Source: Actinomadura parmotrematis
GTDB taxonomy: Bacteria > Actinomycetota > Actinomycetes > Streptosporangiales > Streptosporangiaceae
DNA length: 64,000 bases
Direction of reading: 5' to 3'
NCBI RefSeq assembly: GCF_019458805.1
Contig: NZ_JAIBOA010000033.1
Span: 16,044 to 80,043, forward strand
Part shown: positions 7,291 to 15,491 of the stretch, in pieces
How the letters are laid out: each line of letters starts with the position of its first letter
Numbering within the stretch: the first letter of the stretch is position 1
Notes under the pieces: generated by a model
What the model saw: only the letters and a program-made list of their open reading frames with translations
Databases searched by the model: none
What the model was told of the DNA's origin: nothing
Made by a program: the position numbers and the translations under genes

Positions 7291-7893
7291 ATGACCATCC
7301 GCCGGGCAGAGCCGGCCGACGCCGCGGGCATCGCCACCGTCCACGTCCGCTCCTGGCAGTCCGCCTACCGCGGATCGATCCCCCAGGACCACCTCGACCG
7401 GTTGAGCGCCGACGAACGCCGCCCCCTCTGGGAACACCGGATCGCAGCGTCGTCCTGGCCCGTCCGCGGCGTCCTGGTCGCCGAGACCGACGGCCGCCTC
7501 ACCGGCTTCGCCCCCTTCGGCCCGACCCGCGACAAGGACGCCGACCCCGCGACCGTCGCCGAGGTCGCAGCCCTCTACCTGGAGCCCGAAGCGCAGGGCT
7601 CAGGACTCGGCCGCGCCCCCATAGCGAAGGCCCTCGACAACCTGACGACCGCCGGCTACACGCAGGTCACCCTCTGGGTCCTGAACACCAGCACGAAGGC
7701 CCGGCTCTTCTACGAGAACACCGGCTGGCGATCGGACGGCACCGTGAAAACCACCACAGCCCGAGGACCCGAACTCACCGAGCCCCGCTACCACCGCGAA
7801 CGCCTCGCCCTTCCGCCCGGTCACCGCACGCCTCCCCCACCGAACGAGCCCGCCAGCGAACGCCCGCCCCCTCACCACCACGGACACCGGTAA
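7291..7893 (+). CDS. GNAT-family N-acetyltransferase, 3' end fused to repeat DNA
   Basis: The 200-residue protein begins with the GNAT pattern TIRRAEPADAAGIATVHVRSW. The acetyl-CoA-binding motif A is AEVAALYLEPEAQGSGLGRA (the usual Q/RxxGxG/A as QGSGLGRA), and VTLWVLNTSTKARLFYENTG is motif B. The acetyl acceptor is unknown. The catalytic domain is complete by about residue 165. The last 25-30 residues (PPPPNEPASE then PPPHHHGHR) are encoded inside the degenerate repeat described at 7831-8350, so the natural C-terminus was probably replaced or extended by repeat DNA. It lies directly after the MarR gene. Confidence 0.87.
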   Translation: MTIRRAEPADAAGIATVHVRSWQSAYRGSIPQDHLDRLSADERRPLWEHRIAASSWPVRGVLVAETDGRLTGFAPFGPTRDKDADPATVAEVAALYLEPEAQGSGLGRAPIAKALDNLTTAGYTQVTLWVLNTSTKARLFYENTGWRSDGTVKTTTARGPELTEPRYHRERLALPPGHRTPPPPNEPASERPPPHHHGHR

Positions 7894-8350
7894 CCGTCCC
7901 CAACATCGCGACGCCCACAGAACACCCCCTCGCCACTCCGGCGACCACATGCCTCCTCCAACGAACGAGGGCAACGGCAGATCAACGGCGAACGCCCGCT
8001 CTCACCATCACGGAGGCCAGTAGTCATCCTTGACATCACGACACTCAACGGATCCCATCGCCAGCCCGGCGGCCGCGACTCCCGGACGCCTCCCCCACCG
8101 AACAAGGACACCGGCAGATCAACCGGCGAACGTCCCGCCAAGAAGCCCGTTAGTCGTCCCCACCATCACGGCGCTCGCCGGGCAAGCCATCACCAGCCCA
8201 GCGGCCATAACCCCCGCATGCCCCTTCCGTCCAACGAGGGCAACGGAGATCAACGGTGGAAGCCCGTCCCCTCACCACCACGGGGGCCGGTAATCGTCCT
8301 CATCATCGCGGCGCTCAGCGGATACGCCATCACCAGCCCGGCGCTCGCCG
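7831..8350. repeat. Four degenerate direct repeats (about 120-140 bp) of the 3' end of the subtilase gene
   Basis: Motifs recur in order four times: CTCACCACCACGG or CTCACCATCACGG, then TAATCGTCC or TAGTCATCC or TAACCGTCC, then a CATCACGGCGCTC-like stretch, then GCCATCACCAGCCC, then an AACGAGGGCAACGG-like stretch. The TAAxCGTCC element falls at about 7891, 8031, 8151 and 8291. Read on the minus strand, the last copy encodes the real end of the subtilase (ERRDDEDDYRPPWW, stop at 8272). The others encode decayed versions such as GRRDVGDGYRCPWW. The 378 bases between the GNAT and subtilase genes hold nothing else. Confidence 0.75.
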
Positions 8351-10719
8351 GAGTCCGGCGCCGACACCGGCGAAACGCCGTCCGCAGGCCGATCCTCGAC
8401 CTGCCCGCCCGCAGCCGGACCGCCCGGCGGAACAGCAGTCGGCGGACCATCAACCTGCAAGTCCGCAGCCGGTCCACCCGGGCGAACAGCGGGCGGCGGA
8501 TCATCCGCTCGCCCACCAGCGGTCGGCGGACCATCGAGCTGGACGCCCGCAGGCGGACCATCCGGCGGAACGGCGGCCGGTGATCCATCAAGCCGGACGG
8601 TCACGGGCGGATCGAGGTCCGGGGGAACCGCCTCAGCAGGCAATTCCATCTCCTCGGCCCGCTGCTCCTCAGCCTGCAGCTCTCCGGTCCGCCGTTCTCC
8701 GGATCGCTGCACCTCGGCCTGCGGATCTCCAGCTTCCTGCGCCTCGGCCTGCTGCGCCTCGGCCCGCCGTTCTCCGGACCGCTGTTCTCCGGACCGCTGC
8801 ACTTCGGTTTCGGCGGAGGCGGTGGTGTCTACGGCTTCCTGCGGTTCCATGGCGCTCAGGCGGAACCGCTCCCATTCGGCGTCGTCGAAGGAGAACTCGT
8901 CCTCGGCGGGAAGCTCTTCGCGAGGCGGGCGAGGGCCGCCTGCGGATCCGCCGGACGGGCGCGCGTCTCCGGCGGGCGGGGTTGGGAGACCGTCCGCCGC
9001 TGAGGTGACGTCGCGCTCCGCGGCCGCGTCTCCAGAGCCGGGCGTCTGTCGTTCCGCGAGCGTCGCGTGGACCTCGCCGTGCACGTTGCGCACGGCGTCC
9101 GCGTCGTCCGTCGGGGCGGGGCCTGCGAGAGGCGGCACCGGGAGCGGGTCGCCAGGGGTGACGCCGGGGGTCGAGGCGGGCAGCAGGTCGCCGTGGCCGG
9201 TGGCGGGCAGGCGGTCGCGGCGAGTGATCGTCGGGGAGTCGGTGCTCTGCCAGATCGGATCGTCGGCGATCCGCGCGGCGGGCGGGTGCGTGGCGACAGC
9301 GGTGCCGCCGCCCGAGCGGTGCGCGGCGGTCTCGTAGGCCGTTTCCTCGTCGTGCGCGGCGCGGGCGGGCTCCGCCTGCGGCTCGCCCGGACCGTCCGAG
9401 CCGCCCGGACCGTCGAAGTCGTCGCCGTCGTCGGAGCTCGGGCGCCCGCGCTGCCGCCAGCCCATCAGCAGGCTGAGCAGCACGACGGTCGCGCCGGCCG
9501 CGAGGATGCCGAGGATGAGATTCTCCGAGCCGTGGGACGGTTCGGCGGCCACCGGCTTCGGCTGCTGCTCCTGGGCGGCGGACTTCGGCGTCGCCACCGC
9601 ACCGTGGGACGAGCGGTTGATGCGGGCGGCGGCCGTCAGGGCGCTGGACGCGTCGAGCGAGCCCGCGCAGTTGGTGAGGCCCGTCGGCCGCCCGGCCCGC
9701 GCCGGCGACCCGAGCACCAGCGCCTGCCGCACCTGGTCGGGCGTGAGCTTGGGGTAGCGCGACCGGATCAGCGCGGCGACCCCGGCCACCAGCGCCGACG
9801 ACGGGCTGGTGCCGGTGCCGACGACGTAGCCGCTGCCGGTGTCCGCGCTGACGATGTCCACGCCCGGCGCGCACACCGCGACGTAGGGCCGGCGGTTGCT
9901 GTCCTTCCAGACGCGGCCCTTCTGGTCGAGGGCCGCGACGGCGATCACCCCGGGGTAGGCCGCGGGGAAGTTCTTGCGGTTGGCGGTCGCGCCGTCGTTG
10001 CCGGCGGACGCGATCAGCACCACGCCGTGGTCGAGGGCGTAGCGGATCGCCTTCTCCTCGACGGTGTTGCCGTTGTAGAACTGCTGGCCGCCGCCGAGCG
10101 ACATGTTGATGACGCCGGCGCCGTGGTCCACGGCGTAGCGGATGCCCGTGGCGACGGCGTCCCGGCTGCGGCCGAGGTCGGTGCCGTTCCGCCGCATCGG
10201 GTCGTCGTTCTCCCAGGTGACCCGGATCGACAGGATCCGGCTCTGCGGGGCGATGCCCAGCACGCCCTGCTGCAGGCCGGCTCCGTGCCCGTGCCCGGCG
10301 ATGATGCTGGCCATCGACGTGCCGTGCTTGCCCCAGTACTTGCCGCCGGGGCGCCGGGTACCGCCGGTGAGGTCCGGCCCCGCGACGACCCGGCCGGACA
10401 GGTCGGGGTGGCGCTGGTCGACGCCGGTGTCGAGGACGGCGACCGTGATGTCCGCTCCCTTGGACCACTTCCAGGCGCGCGACACCCGCAGCGAGTTCAG
10501 GTACCACTCGCGGGCGCGGATCTGGTCGGTGCGGGCGGCCAGCAGCGCGCCCGCGGCGGTGCCGCGAACGGTCTGCTCGCGGTGCCCGGGGCCGTCCTCG
10601 GGCACCAGCGCGGCGGGAACGGCGACGGCGGCGGCGAGGGTCAAGGCCGTGAGGGACGCGGCGGTGCGAGTACCGAACGACGGCAGGAGGCGGGCACGGC
10701 GGGGACGCGCAGGGGTCAC
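8272..10719 (-). CDS. Mycosin-like S8 subtilisin-family serine protease with long disordered C-terminal tail
   Basis: The 815-residue exported protease has a signal peptide (TRTAASLTALTLAAAVAVPA) and a subtilisin domain. The catalytic triad is Asp97 (AVLDTGVD), His132 (KHGTSMASIIAG) and Ser305 (GTGTSPSSALVAG), with the oxyanion Asn241 in ASAGNDG. One transmembrane helix follows (residues 401-420). This is the mycosin (MycP) layout of type VII secretion systems. Unusually, about 395 further residues follow the anchor, rich in Asp/Pro/Glu/Gln with repeated AEAQ/RSGERR and GGP/DGPP elements. The GTG start at 10719 has GGAGG eight to ten bases upstream. No ESX core genes are in the window. Confidence 0.9.
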   Translation of the reverse strand: MTPARPRRARLLPSFGTRTAASLTALTLAAAVAVPAALVPEDGPGHREQTVRGTAAGALLAARTDQIRAREWYLNSLRVSRAWKWSKGADITVAVLDTGVDQRHPDLSGRVVAGPDLTGGTRRPGGKYWGKHGTSMASIIAGHGHGAGLQQGVLGIAPQSRILSIRVTWENDDPMRRNGTDLGRSRDAVATGIRYAVDHGAGVINMSLGGGQQFYNGNTVEEKAIRYALDHGVVLIASAGNDGATANRKNFPAAYPGVIAVAALDQKGRVWKDSNRRPYVAVCAPGVDIVSADTGSGYVVGTGTSPSSALVAGVAALIRSRYPKLTPDQVRQALVLGSPARAGRPTGLTNCAGSLDASSALTAAARINRSSHGAVATPKSAAQEQQPKPVAAEPSHGSENLILGILAAGATVVLLSLLMGWRQRGRPSSDDGDDFDGPGGSDGPGEPQAEPARAAHDEETAYETAAHRSGGGTAVATHPPAARIADDPIWQSTDSPTITRRDRLPATGHGDLLPASTPGVTPGDPLPVPPLAGPAPTDDADAVRNVHGEVHATLAERQTPGSGDAAAERDVTSAADGLPTPPAGDARPSGGSAGGPRPPREELPAEDEFSFDDAEWERFRLSAMEPQEAVDTTASAETEVQRSGEQRSGERRAEAQQAEAQEAGDPQAEVQRSGERRTGELQAEEQRAEEMELPAEAVPPDLDPPVTVRLDGSPAAVPPDGPPAGVQLDGPPTAGGRADDPPPAVRPGGPAADLQVDGPPTAVPPGGPAAGGQVEDRPADGVSPVSAPDSGERRAGDGVSAERRDDEDDYRPPWW

Positions 10720-10945
10720 GCCGCCGCACCTCCTCCCGGCAGTCGGCCGTGGCCCGGGGACCGGACGAACCGCCGCATCAGCTGCGCCGACGGCCCAGAT
10801 CCCCGGTCGCACCTCGACCGACCCGCGAGGCGCGAAAAGTCATTCTGCCACGCCATCCGGATCCCCCTCGGGCACTCGACGCATTCGGGCACGCTCTGGG
10901 ACAGCGCGGATCATCTTCCCGCCCTCGCCCACCCGTACCACCACC

Positions 10946-10967
10946 ACCTCCGGTGAACGCCGGAGGT
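10946..10967 (-). terminator. Hairpin terminator
   Basis: ACCTCCGG (10946-10953) and CCGGAGGT (10960-10967) form a perfect 8-bp stem with a 6-base loop, starting 8 bases after the stop codon of the gene at 10975. Confidence 0.6.
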
Positions 10968-10974
10968 TAGGGGG

Positions 10975-11433
10975 CTACTTGCAGGTGCCGTAAGGGCGGT
11001 CGCAGTGCAGGAGGGAGCCGCCGAGCTTCGGGCGGACGCCGTCCACCAGCCCGTCCGGTCCCGTGACGAGCCAGTTCGGGCCTTGCAGCAGTGCGAAGGC
11101 CGCGTCATCGCCGAGGGCGCTCTGGCCGACGCCGGTGCGCCAGCTCTGCACGGCGGTCTCCATCGTGAGGCCCATGTCGGCGGTGACGACGGTGGCCGCC
11201 ACGTAGCGGCCCTCGTAGCGGCACTCGACGCGGGTGGCGTCGGCGTCGCAGGAGTCCGCGCCCGCGGCGCGCAGGGCGGCGGCGATCTGCTTGGTGTCCT
11301 GCTGGGAGCGGGCGCTCGCGACCGGGGTCGCGCCGTCGTCGCCGTTCGCGGCGAGGAAGGCCGCGACGCCCGCGGTGGCCAGGATCGTGCCGCCGACCGC
11401 ACCGGCCAGCGCGAGCAGGGGTTTGGACTTCAT
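10975..11433 (-). CDS. Small exported or membrane-anchored protein of unknown function
   Basis: The 152-residue protein has a signal peptide or anchor (MKSKPLLALAGAVGGTILATAGVAAFLAA) followed by an external domain. It contains a cysteine pair in DSCDADATRVECRYEGRYV and two more near the end (LLHCDRPYGTCK), so disulphides are likely. The fold of about 110 residues is not one I recognise. A hairpin terminator lies directly downstream, and the gene appears to be monocistronic. Confidence 0.75.
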   Translation of the reverse strand: MKSKPLLALAGAVGGTILATAGVAAFLAANGDDGATPVASARSQQDTKQIAAALRAAGADSCDADATRVECRYEGRYVAATVVTADMGLTMETAVQSWRTGVGQSALGDDAAFALLQGPNWLVTGPDGLVDGVRPKLGGSLLHCDRPYGTCK

Positions 11434-12053
11434 GGCGACAAGAATGCCGTACCGGCAGGTAACTTCCGGCCGGTTCGGATGTTAGCCGGGCCACGTAAGC
11501 GACCACTGCCACCAGCACGAAGACCGTCCCGACGGTGAGCCCAAGCCCCTCACCAAGGGACCCAAAGACCCCACCCCGCAGGCCCCCAAAGCCCCTCCCC
11601 CTGAGCGCACGCAATGCCCGCCGGGGCGGCATCGCGAAAGCCCGCCTCGAAGCGCGCGCAGGGCTCGCCCCGCGGCACACGCTTTTCCACCGGCGGGGTG
11701 AAGGCCGCCCTGAGACGCGCGCAAGGCTCGCCCAGCGGTGTGCGCAGAGCATTCCTGGCGGTGGCGCGAAACCCCGCCCCCAGAACGCGCGCGAGGCTCC
11801 CCGGCGATACGCGCAGAGCTTCCGGCGATGGCGCGAAGGCCTCCCCCGGAGCGTGCGCAGGGCTCGCGCGGCGGTGTGCGTAGGGCTTGCCCGCCGGTGG
11901 CGCAAGGCTCCTTCCCGCGGGGTGTGCAGGGCTTGCCCGCCGCTGGTGCGGAGGTGTCTTCACGTGGGGGACGCAGGGGCCTTACCGCGACGCGCGAAGG
12001 CCCCTTCCCGTGCGGTGGGAAGGGGCCTTGCGGCGGGGCGGCCCGGTCGCCGG
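11434..12053. other. Long non-coding stretch with degenerate tandem repeats (period about 63-70 bp)
   Basis: No convincing gene lies here; all frames stay open because of base composition, but none shows a family pattern. From about 11654 to 11965 a unit recurs whose core is GCGCGCAGGGCTCGCCC followed by a GGCGGTG-TGGCGCGAAGGC-like stretch. Copies start near 11654, 11717, 11787, 11853 and 11922, and a weaker one lies near 11605. The copies are strongly diverged. The final part carries the terminator of the symporter operon at 11997-12029. Confidence 0.65.
11997..12029 (-). terminator. Terminator of the acetate symporter operon
   Basis: AAGGCCCCTTCCC (11997-12009) and GGGAAGGGGCCTT (12017-12029) form a perfect 13-bp stem with a 7-base loop, 24 bases after the symporter stop codon. 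Confidence 0.85.
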
Positions 12054-13769
12054 TCAGACCGAGCCGGCGCCCGTCAGGGAGCGGACCGACAGGTCGTCGT
12101 AGCGCTCGTCGTCGGCCTTCTCGCGGCCGAACAGCGTGCCGAGCACGGCGCACAGGAAGCCGAACGGGATCGACACCAGGCCCGGGTTCTCCATCGGGAA
12201 CCAGTGGAAGTCGACGCCGGCCGGGAACAGCGACAGGCTCGCGCCGGTCACCGGGTCGACCTTGCCCGACACCACCGGGGAGAAGAACACCAGGACGAGC
12301 GAGCTGAGCAGGCCGCCGTAGATGCCGGCGACGACGCCCGCGGTGTTGAAGCGCTTCCAGAACAGCGACAGCACGATCGCCGGGAGGTTCGCCGCGGCCG
12401 CCATCGCGAACGCCAGCGCCACCAGGAACGCCACGTTCATGTTCTTGGCGATCACTGCGAGGATCACCGCGAGGGTGCCGATGAACAGCGCCGAGAAGCG
12501 CGCCACCGCGACCTCCTGCGACTCGCGCGGCCGGCCGAGCATCAGGACGTGCCCGAAGAAGTCGTGCGCGAGCGACGTCGAGGACGCCAGCACCAGCCCG
12601 GACACCACCGCCAGGATGGTGGCGAACGCGACGGCGGCGATGAACGCCAGCAGGATCTCCCCGCCGACGCGGCCCCCGACGAACTCGCCCACGGCCTGCG
12701 CGAGCTGCGGCGCGGCGGTGTTGCCGGCCGGGTCCTGCGCGACGATCGCGGCGCGCCCGACCAGCGCCGTCGCGCCGAAGCCGAGCGCGAGCGTCATCAG
12801 GTAGAAGACGCCGACCAGGCCGATCGCCCAGTTCACCGACGTGCGGGCCGCGCGGGCGTCCGGCACGGTGAAGAACCGGGTGACGATGTGCGGCAGGCCC
12901 GCGGTGCCGAGGACGAGGGCGAGCGCCAGGCTGATGAAGTCCAGCTTGTTGACCAGGGTCTGCCCGGGGTCGCCGGCGATCTCCTTGCCGTACTTCAGGC
13001 CCGGCTCCAGGAACGCCTGGTCCTTGCCGCTCGCGTCGGCTGCGGAGCCGAGGAGCGCGCTCAGGTTGAAGCCGAACTTGGCGAGGACGAGCACCGTCAG
13101 CACGGCGGCGCCGCCGAGGAGCAGCACCGCCTTGACGATCTGGACCCAGGTGGTGCCCTTCATGCCGCCGAACATGACGTACACGATCATGAGGGCGCCG
13201 ACCGCGATGATCGTCACCGTCTTGGCGGTGCCGGCCGACATGCCGAGGAAGGTCTCGCCGGGGTGGATGCCGAGCAGCAGGCCGACCAGCGCGCCCGCGC
13301 CCACCATCTGGGCGAGCAGGTAGAACACCGAGACCGTGACGGTGGACACCGCGGCCGCGGACCGGACCGGGGGCTGGCGCATCCGGTAGGACAGCACGTC
13401 CGCCATGGTGAACCGGCCGGCGTTGCGCATCAGCTCGACGAGCAGCAGCGTGAGCAGCCACGCGACGAGGAAGCCGATCGAGTACAGGAAGCCGTCGTAG
13501 CCCGACAGCGCGATGATGCCCGCGATGCCGAGGAACGAGGCGGCCGACATGTAGTCGCCGGCGAGCGCGATGCCGTTCTGCGGGCCGGAGAAGACGCGGC
13601 CGCCCGCGTAGAAGTCGTCGGCGCTCTTGGTGTTGACCCGCGCCCAGATGGTGATGGCGAGGGTGATCCCGATGAACACCACGAACATCGCGAACGTGAG
13701 CACGCGTCCCCCCATGGACTCGGCGGCGGATCCGGCCAGGGCGCCGGCCGGCGCCACGGCCGCGCTCAC
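12054..13769 (-). CDS. actP: Cation/acetate symporter, sodium:solute symporter family
   Basis: This integral membrane protein (571 residues, about 13 hydrophobic segments) belongs to the SSS family. Recognisable pieces are the first helix and NTKSADDFYAGGRVFSGPQN, then GLAGDYMSAASFLGI-type sequence (here ALAGDYMSAASFLG), the MVGAGALVGLLLGI region, GLPHIVTRFFTVPD and WKRFNTAGVVAG. The DDFYAGGR and GDYMSAASFLG motifs are those of acetate/propionate permease ActP. It takes up short monocarboxylates with a cation. A GTG at 13769 overlaps the stop of the DUF485 gene as GTGA and has GGGA eight bases upstream; an ATG at 13778 is the alternative. Confidence 0.93.
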   Translation of the reverse strand: MSAAVAPAGALAGSAAESMGGRVLTFAMFVVFIGITLAITIWARVNTKSADDFYAGGRVFSGPQNGIALAGDYMSAASFLGIAGIIALSGYDGFLYSIGFLVAWLLTLLLVELMRNAGRFTMADVLSYRMRQPPVRSAAAVSTVTVSVFYLLAQMVGAGALVGLLLGIHPGETFLGMSAGTAKTVTIIAVGALMIVYVMFGGMKGTTWVQIVKAVLLLGGAAVLTVLVLAKFGFNLSALLGSAADASGKDQAFLEPGLKYGKEIAGDPGQTLVNKLDFISLALALVLGTAGLPHIVTRFFTVPDARAARTSVNWAIGLVGVFYLMTLALGFGATALVGRAAIVAQDPAGNTAAPQLAQAVGEFVGGRVGGEILLAFIAAVAFATILAVVSGLVLASSTSLAHDFFGHVLMLGRPRESQEVAVARFSALFIGTLAVILAVIAKNMNVAFLVALAFAMAAAANLPAIVLSLFWKRFNTAGVVAGIYGGLLSSLVLVFFSPVVSGKVDPVTGASLSLFPAGVDFHWFPMENPGLVSIPFGFLCAVLGTLFGREKADDERYDDLSVRSLTGAGSV

Positions 13770-14305
13770 CGCAGCCATCCCGGGTCCGGGCGCACGGCGC
13801 CGGACCAGCCCTCGCGGGCGCGCTGCTCGGCCACGGCACCGGACTCGTGCCCGGCCGGCGCGCCGGAACCGGGCCGCGCCCGCGCCCCCTCGACGGCGCC
13901 CTCGGCCGCGTCGTGCACCGCCCGGCGCGCGAACGGGACGCCCGCGGCCTGCTCGGCCTCCTCCCGCAGCTCCCGCGCCAGCGGGTCGAGGATCTTGCGG
14001 GCGTAGGACGTGTAGGCCCACGCCAGCAGGAACGTCGACACGAACTGCAGGACGCCGAGGATCAGCCCCACGTTGATGTTGCCGAGCACCCGCTGCCCCA
14101 TCAGGCCGCGCGCGAACGCCGACAGCAGGACGTACAGCAGGTACCAGCCCAGGAACGTGGAGACGATCGACACCGCCAGCCACCGGAACCTGGAGCGCAG
14201 CAGCCGGAACCGCTCGTCCTGCGCCAGCGCCGCGTAGCGCCTCGCCTGCTTCTGCCGGACGCGGCCGCTCCCCCGGCGCTCGGGCGGCCCTGAGTCCCAG
14301 ACCAT
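13766..14305 (-). CDS. DUF485 membrane protein, symporter partner
   Basis: The 179-residue protein has two transmembrane segments (WLAVSIVSTFLGWYLLYVLL and INVGLILGVLQFVSTFLLAW) around a basic loop, and the DUF485 pattern FRLLRSRFRWLAVSIVSTFL then YARKILDPLARELREE. It is habitually encoded before ActP-type symporters (YjcH in enterobacteria) and is presumed to help the carrier. The C-terminal 60 residues are polar and actinobacteria-specific. The ATG at 14305 follows GGGGAGG. The symporter start overlaps its stop codon. A 17-bp palindrome lies 33 bases upstream. Confidence 0.9.
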   Translation of the reverse strand: MVWDSGPPERRGSGRVRQKQARRYAALAQDERFRLLRSRFRWLAVSIVSTFLGWYLLYVLLSAFARGLMGQRVLGNINVGLILGVLQFVSTFLLAWAYTSYARKILDPLARELREEAEQAAGVPFARRAVHDAAEGAVEGARARPGSGAPAGHESGAVAEQRAREGWSGAVRPDPGWLR

Positions 14306-15015
14306 CCGGCCCTCCCCTGACTCATCATGACCCTGTGTAGTGATTGCATCACTATGAGATCAAAGAATGATGGCGGGTAGTGGCCAGTTCGCGAGAATGC
14401 AAGAAAAAGTCGCCACAGCAAGGTCAACATTGCCCGGGAGCAACCCCGGTCCATCCTGAATCATTGCGATTCCATCCGGAATGCTCCGTTGGTCGGCGCC
14501 GAGATCAACGCGCAGCTAAAACGGACGATCGGGACCGACCGCAGCCCCGGACCGCCGCTGGGACAGGGCCCGGGAGCAGAAGACTAGAACTCGCCCATCA
14601 CCCTCCGCACACGCTTTACCGACATCACCCCTTGCGCATCCCAGCCCGCAACCTGGGACTTTCACCCTCTGCAACCGGTCGATCGCCACAAAAGCCCGAG
14701 CGTGCAGAGCAAAGGCCGCCGCGCCACGAAAAAACGGCCCTGCTGACCCGAAAATCCGAAAGTGCCGACATCCAATGCCGCCACCGGGAGAGCGCAACGC
14801 AGAACACCGCAAAAGCGGCACATACCTGACCACCCTGATGGGATGCCGCCGGCACGGCCACCGCGTCCCGCCCCGCGAACGTTCTCCGGACGGTGCCGCT
14901 TCCCGCCGCGCCGCACAGGCCACGCCCCTCCTCTAGATCGATCCGACCGGCCCATCAAGGAGATACGCCCCGCGACCCGGCGGCGGTATTGTGTGCGCGA
15001 CGGCCCCGTCGTCGC
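14306..15015. other. Intergenic region, no supported gene
   Basis: About 710 bases between the symporter operon and the tRNA. The stretch is less GC-rich than its surroundings, and its frames show no family pattern or codon bias. Apart from the palindrome at 14338-14354, and a possible tRNA promoter with a TATTGT-like -10 near 14988, I see nothing in it. Confidence 0.6.
14338..14354. promoter_or_regulatory. 17-bp palindrome upstream of the symporter operon
   Basis: TAGTGAT-TGC-ATCACTA is perfect over 7-base arms. It lies 33 bases upstream of the DUF485 start, where an operator would be. The symmetry (GTGAT/ATCAC) would suit a GntR- or Crp-like protein; no such regulator is adjacent, so the binder is unknown. 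Confidence 0.6.
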
Positions 15016-15089
15016 GCCCCTGTAGCTCAGTTGGCCAGAGCAGCCGCCTTGTAAGCGGCAGGTCGCCGGTTCGAACCCGGCCGGGGGCC
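15016..15089 (+). tRNA. tRNA-Thr (anticodon TGT)
   Basis: A full cloverleaf can be folded. The acceptor stem is GCCCCTG (15016-15022) with CGGGGGC (15082-15088), including one G-T pair. The D-arm is GCTC/GAGC. The anticodon stem is GCCGC/GCGGC around the loop CTTGTAA, with TGT in the anticodon positions (threonine, codon ACA). The T-arm is GCCGG/CCGGC around TTCGAAC. The 3' CCA is not encoded. The base in the discriminator position reads C. Confidence 0.93.
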
Positions 15090-15491
15090 CATCTCCCCTC
15101 TGACGTGCGAGAACGCCGGTGAGAGGTTGGTCATCGGCGGTGTGCGCCGCTGGAACAGAGGAAAACTCTCTCTGGGGGTGCTGCCAGGACCCGGCGGACC
15201 GAGAATCTGGCCGCGGGCGGGTTCCAGGCCGCGATCGACGCGCGCGCCCTGCTCTCCACGCCGGAGGAGAGGCAGAGAAGACCGTCCGCACCCTATGTCC
15301 AGGTCGTTCAGTGATTCGCCGTGGAGCACCTCCATGGCAAGACCGCTTCGCCTAGAGGCACAATTCCAGGTGTCCCGGCGATGGCCGCCGGCGGCGGAGC
15401 ACTGCTGTACGCCGAGGTGGCGGACCTCGTACCCGACGCGGTTCCTGAATCGGCTAACGCCGTTGACCGGTCGGTTGCCGCTCAGGCCCCG
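15090..15491. other. Intergenic region after tRNA-Thr, no supported gene
   Basis: About 400 bases. Short frames are open here, for example a 60-70-residue frame starting MARPLRLEAQF near 15333, but I recognise no family and see no ribosome-binding site that helps. No copy of the tRNA 3' end and no integrase is visible, so I cannot call an attachment site. Confidence 0.5.

Noticed and set aside
7871..8310. Possible CRISPR array in the repeated 120-140 bp units
   Set aside because: Units are long, diverged and carry protease-end codons; there are no short constant repeats separated by unique spacers and no cas genes.
8272..10719. Full ESX/type VII secretion locus around the mycosin-like gene
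   Set aside because: No EccB, EccC, EccD, EccE or EsxA/B genes are next to it; only the protease is recognisable.
11105..11963. Several long open frames with repetitive GEPCAR/RRASPAH peptides across the repeat tract
   Set aside because: They are open in multiple frames at once, have no ribosome-binding site or family pattern and simply translate the 63-70 bp repeats.
14380..14829. 149-residue frame between the symporter operon and the tRNA
   Set aside because: Composition is unlike the neighbouring genes, no domain or start signal is visible, and frames on both strands are equally open.
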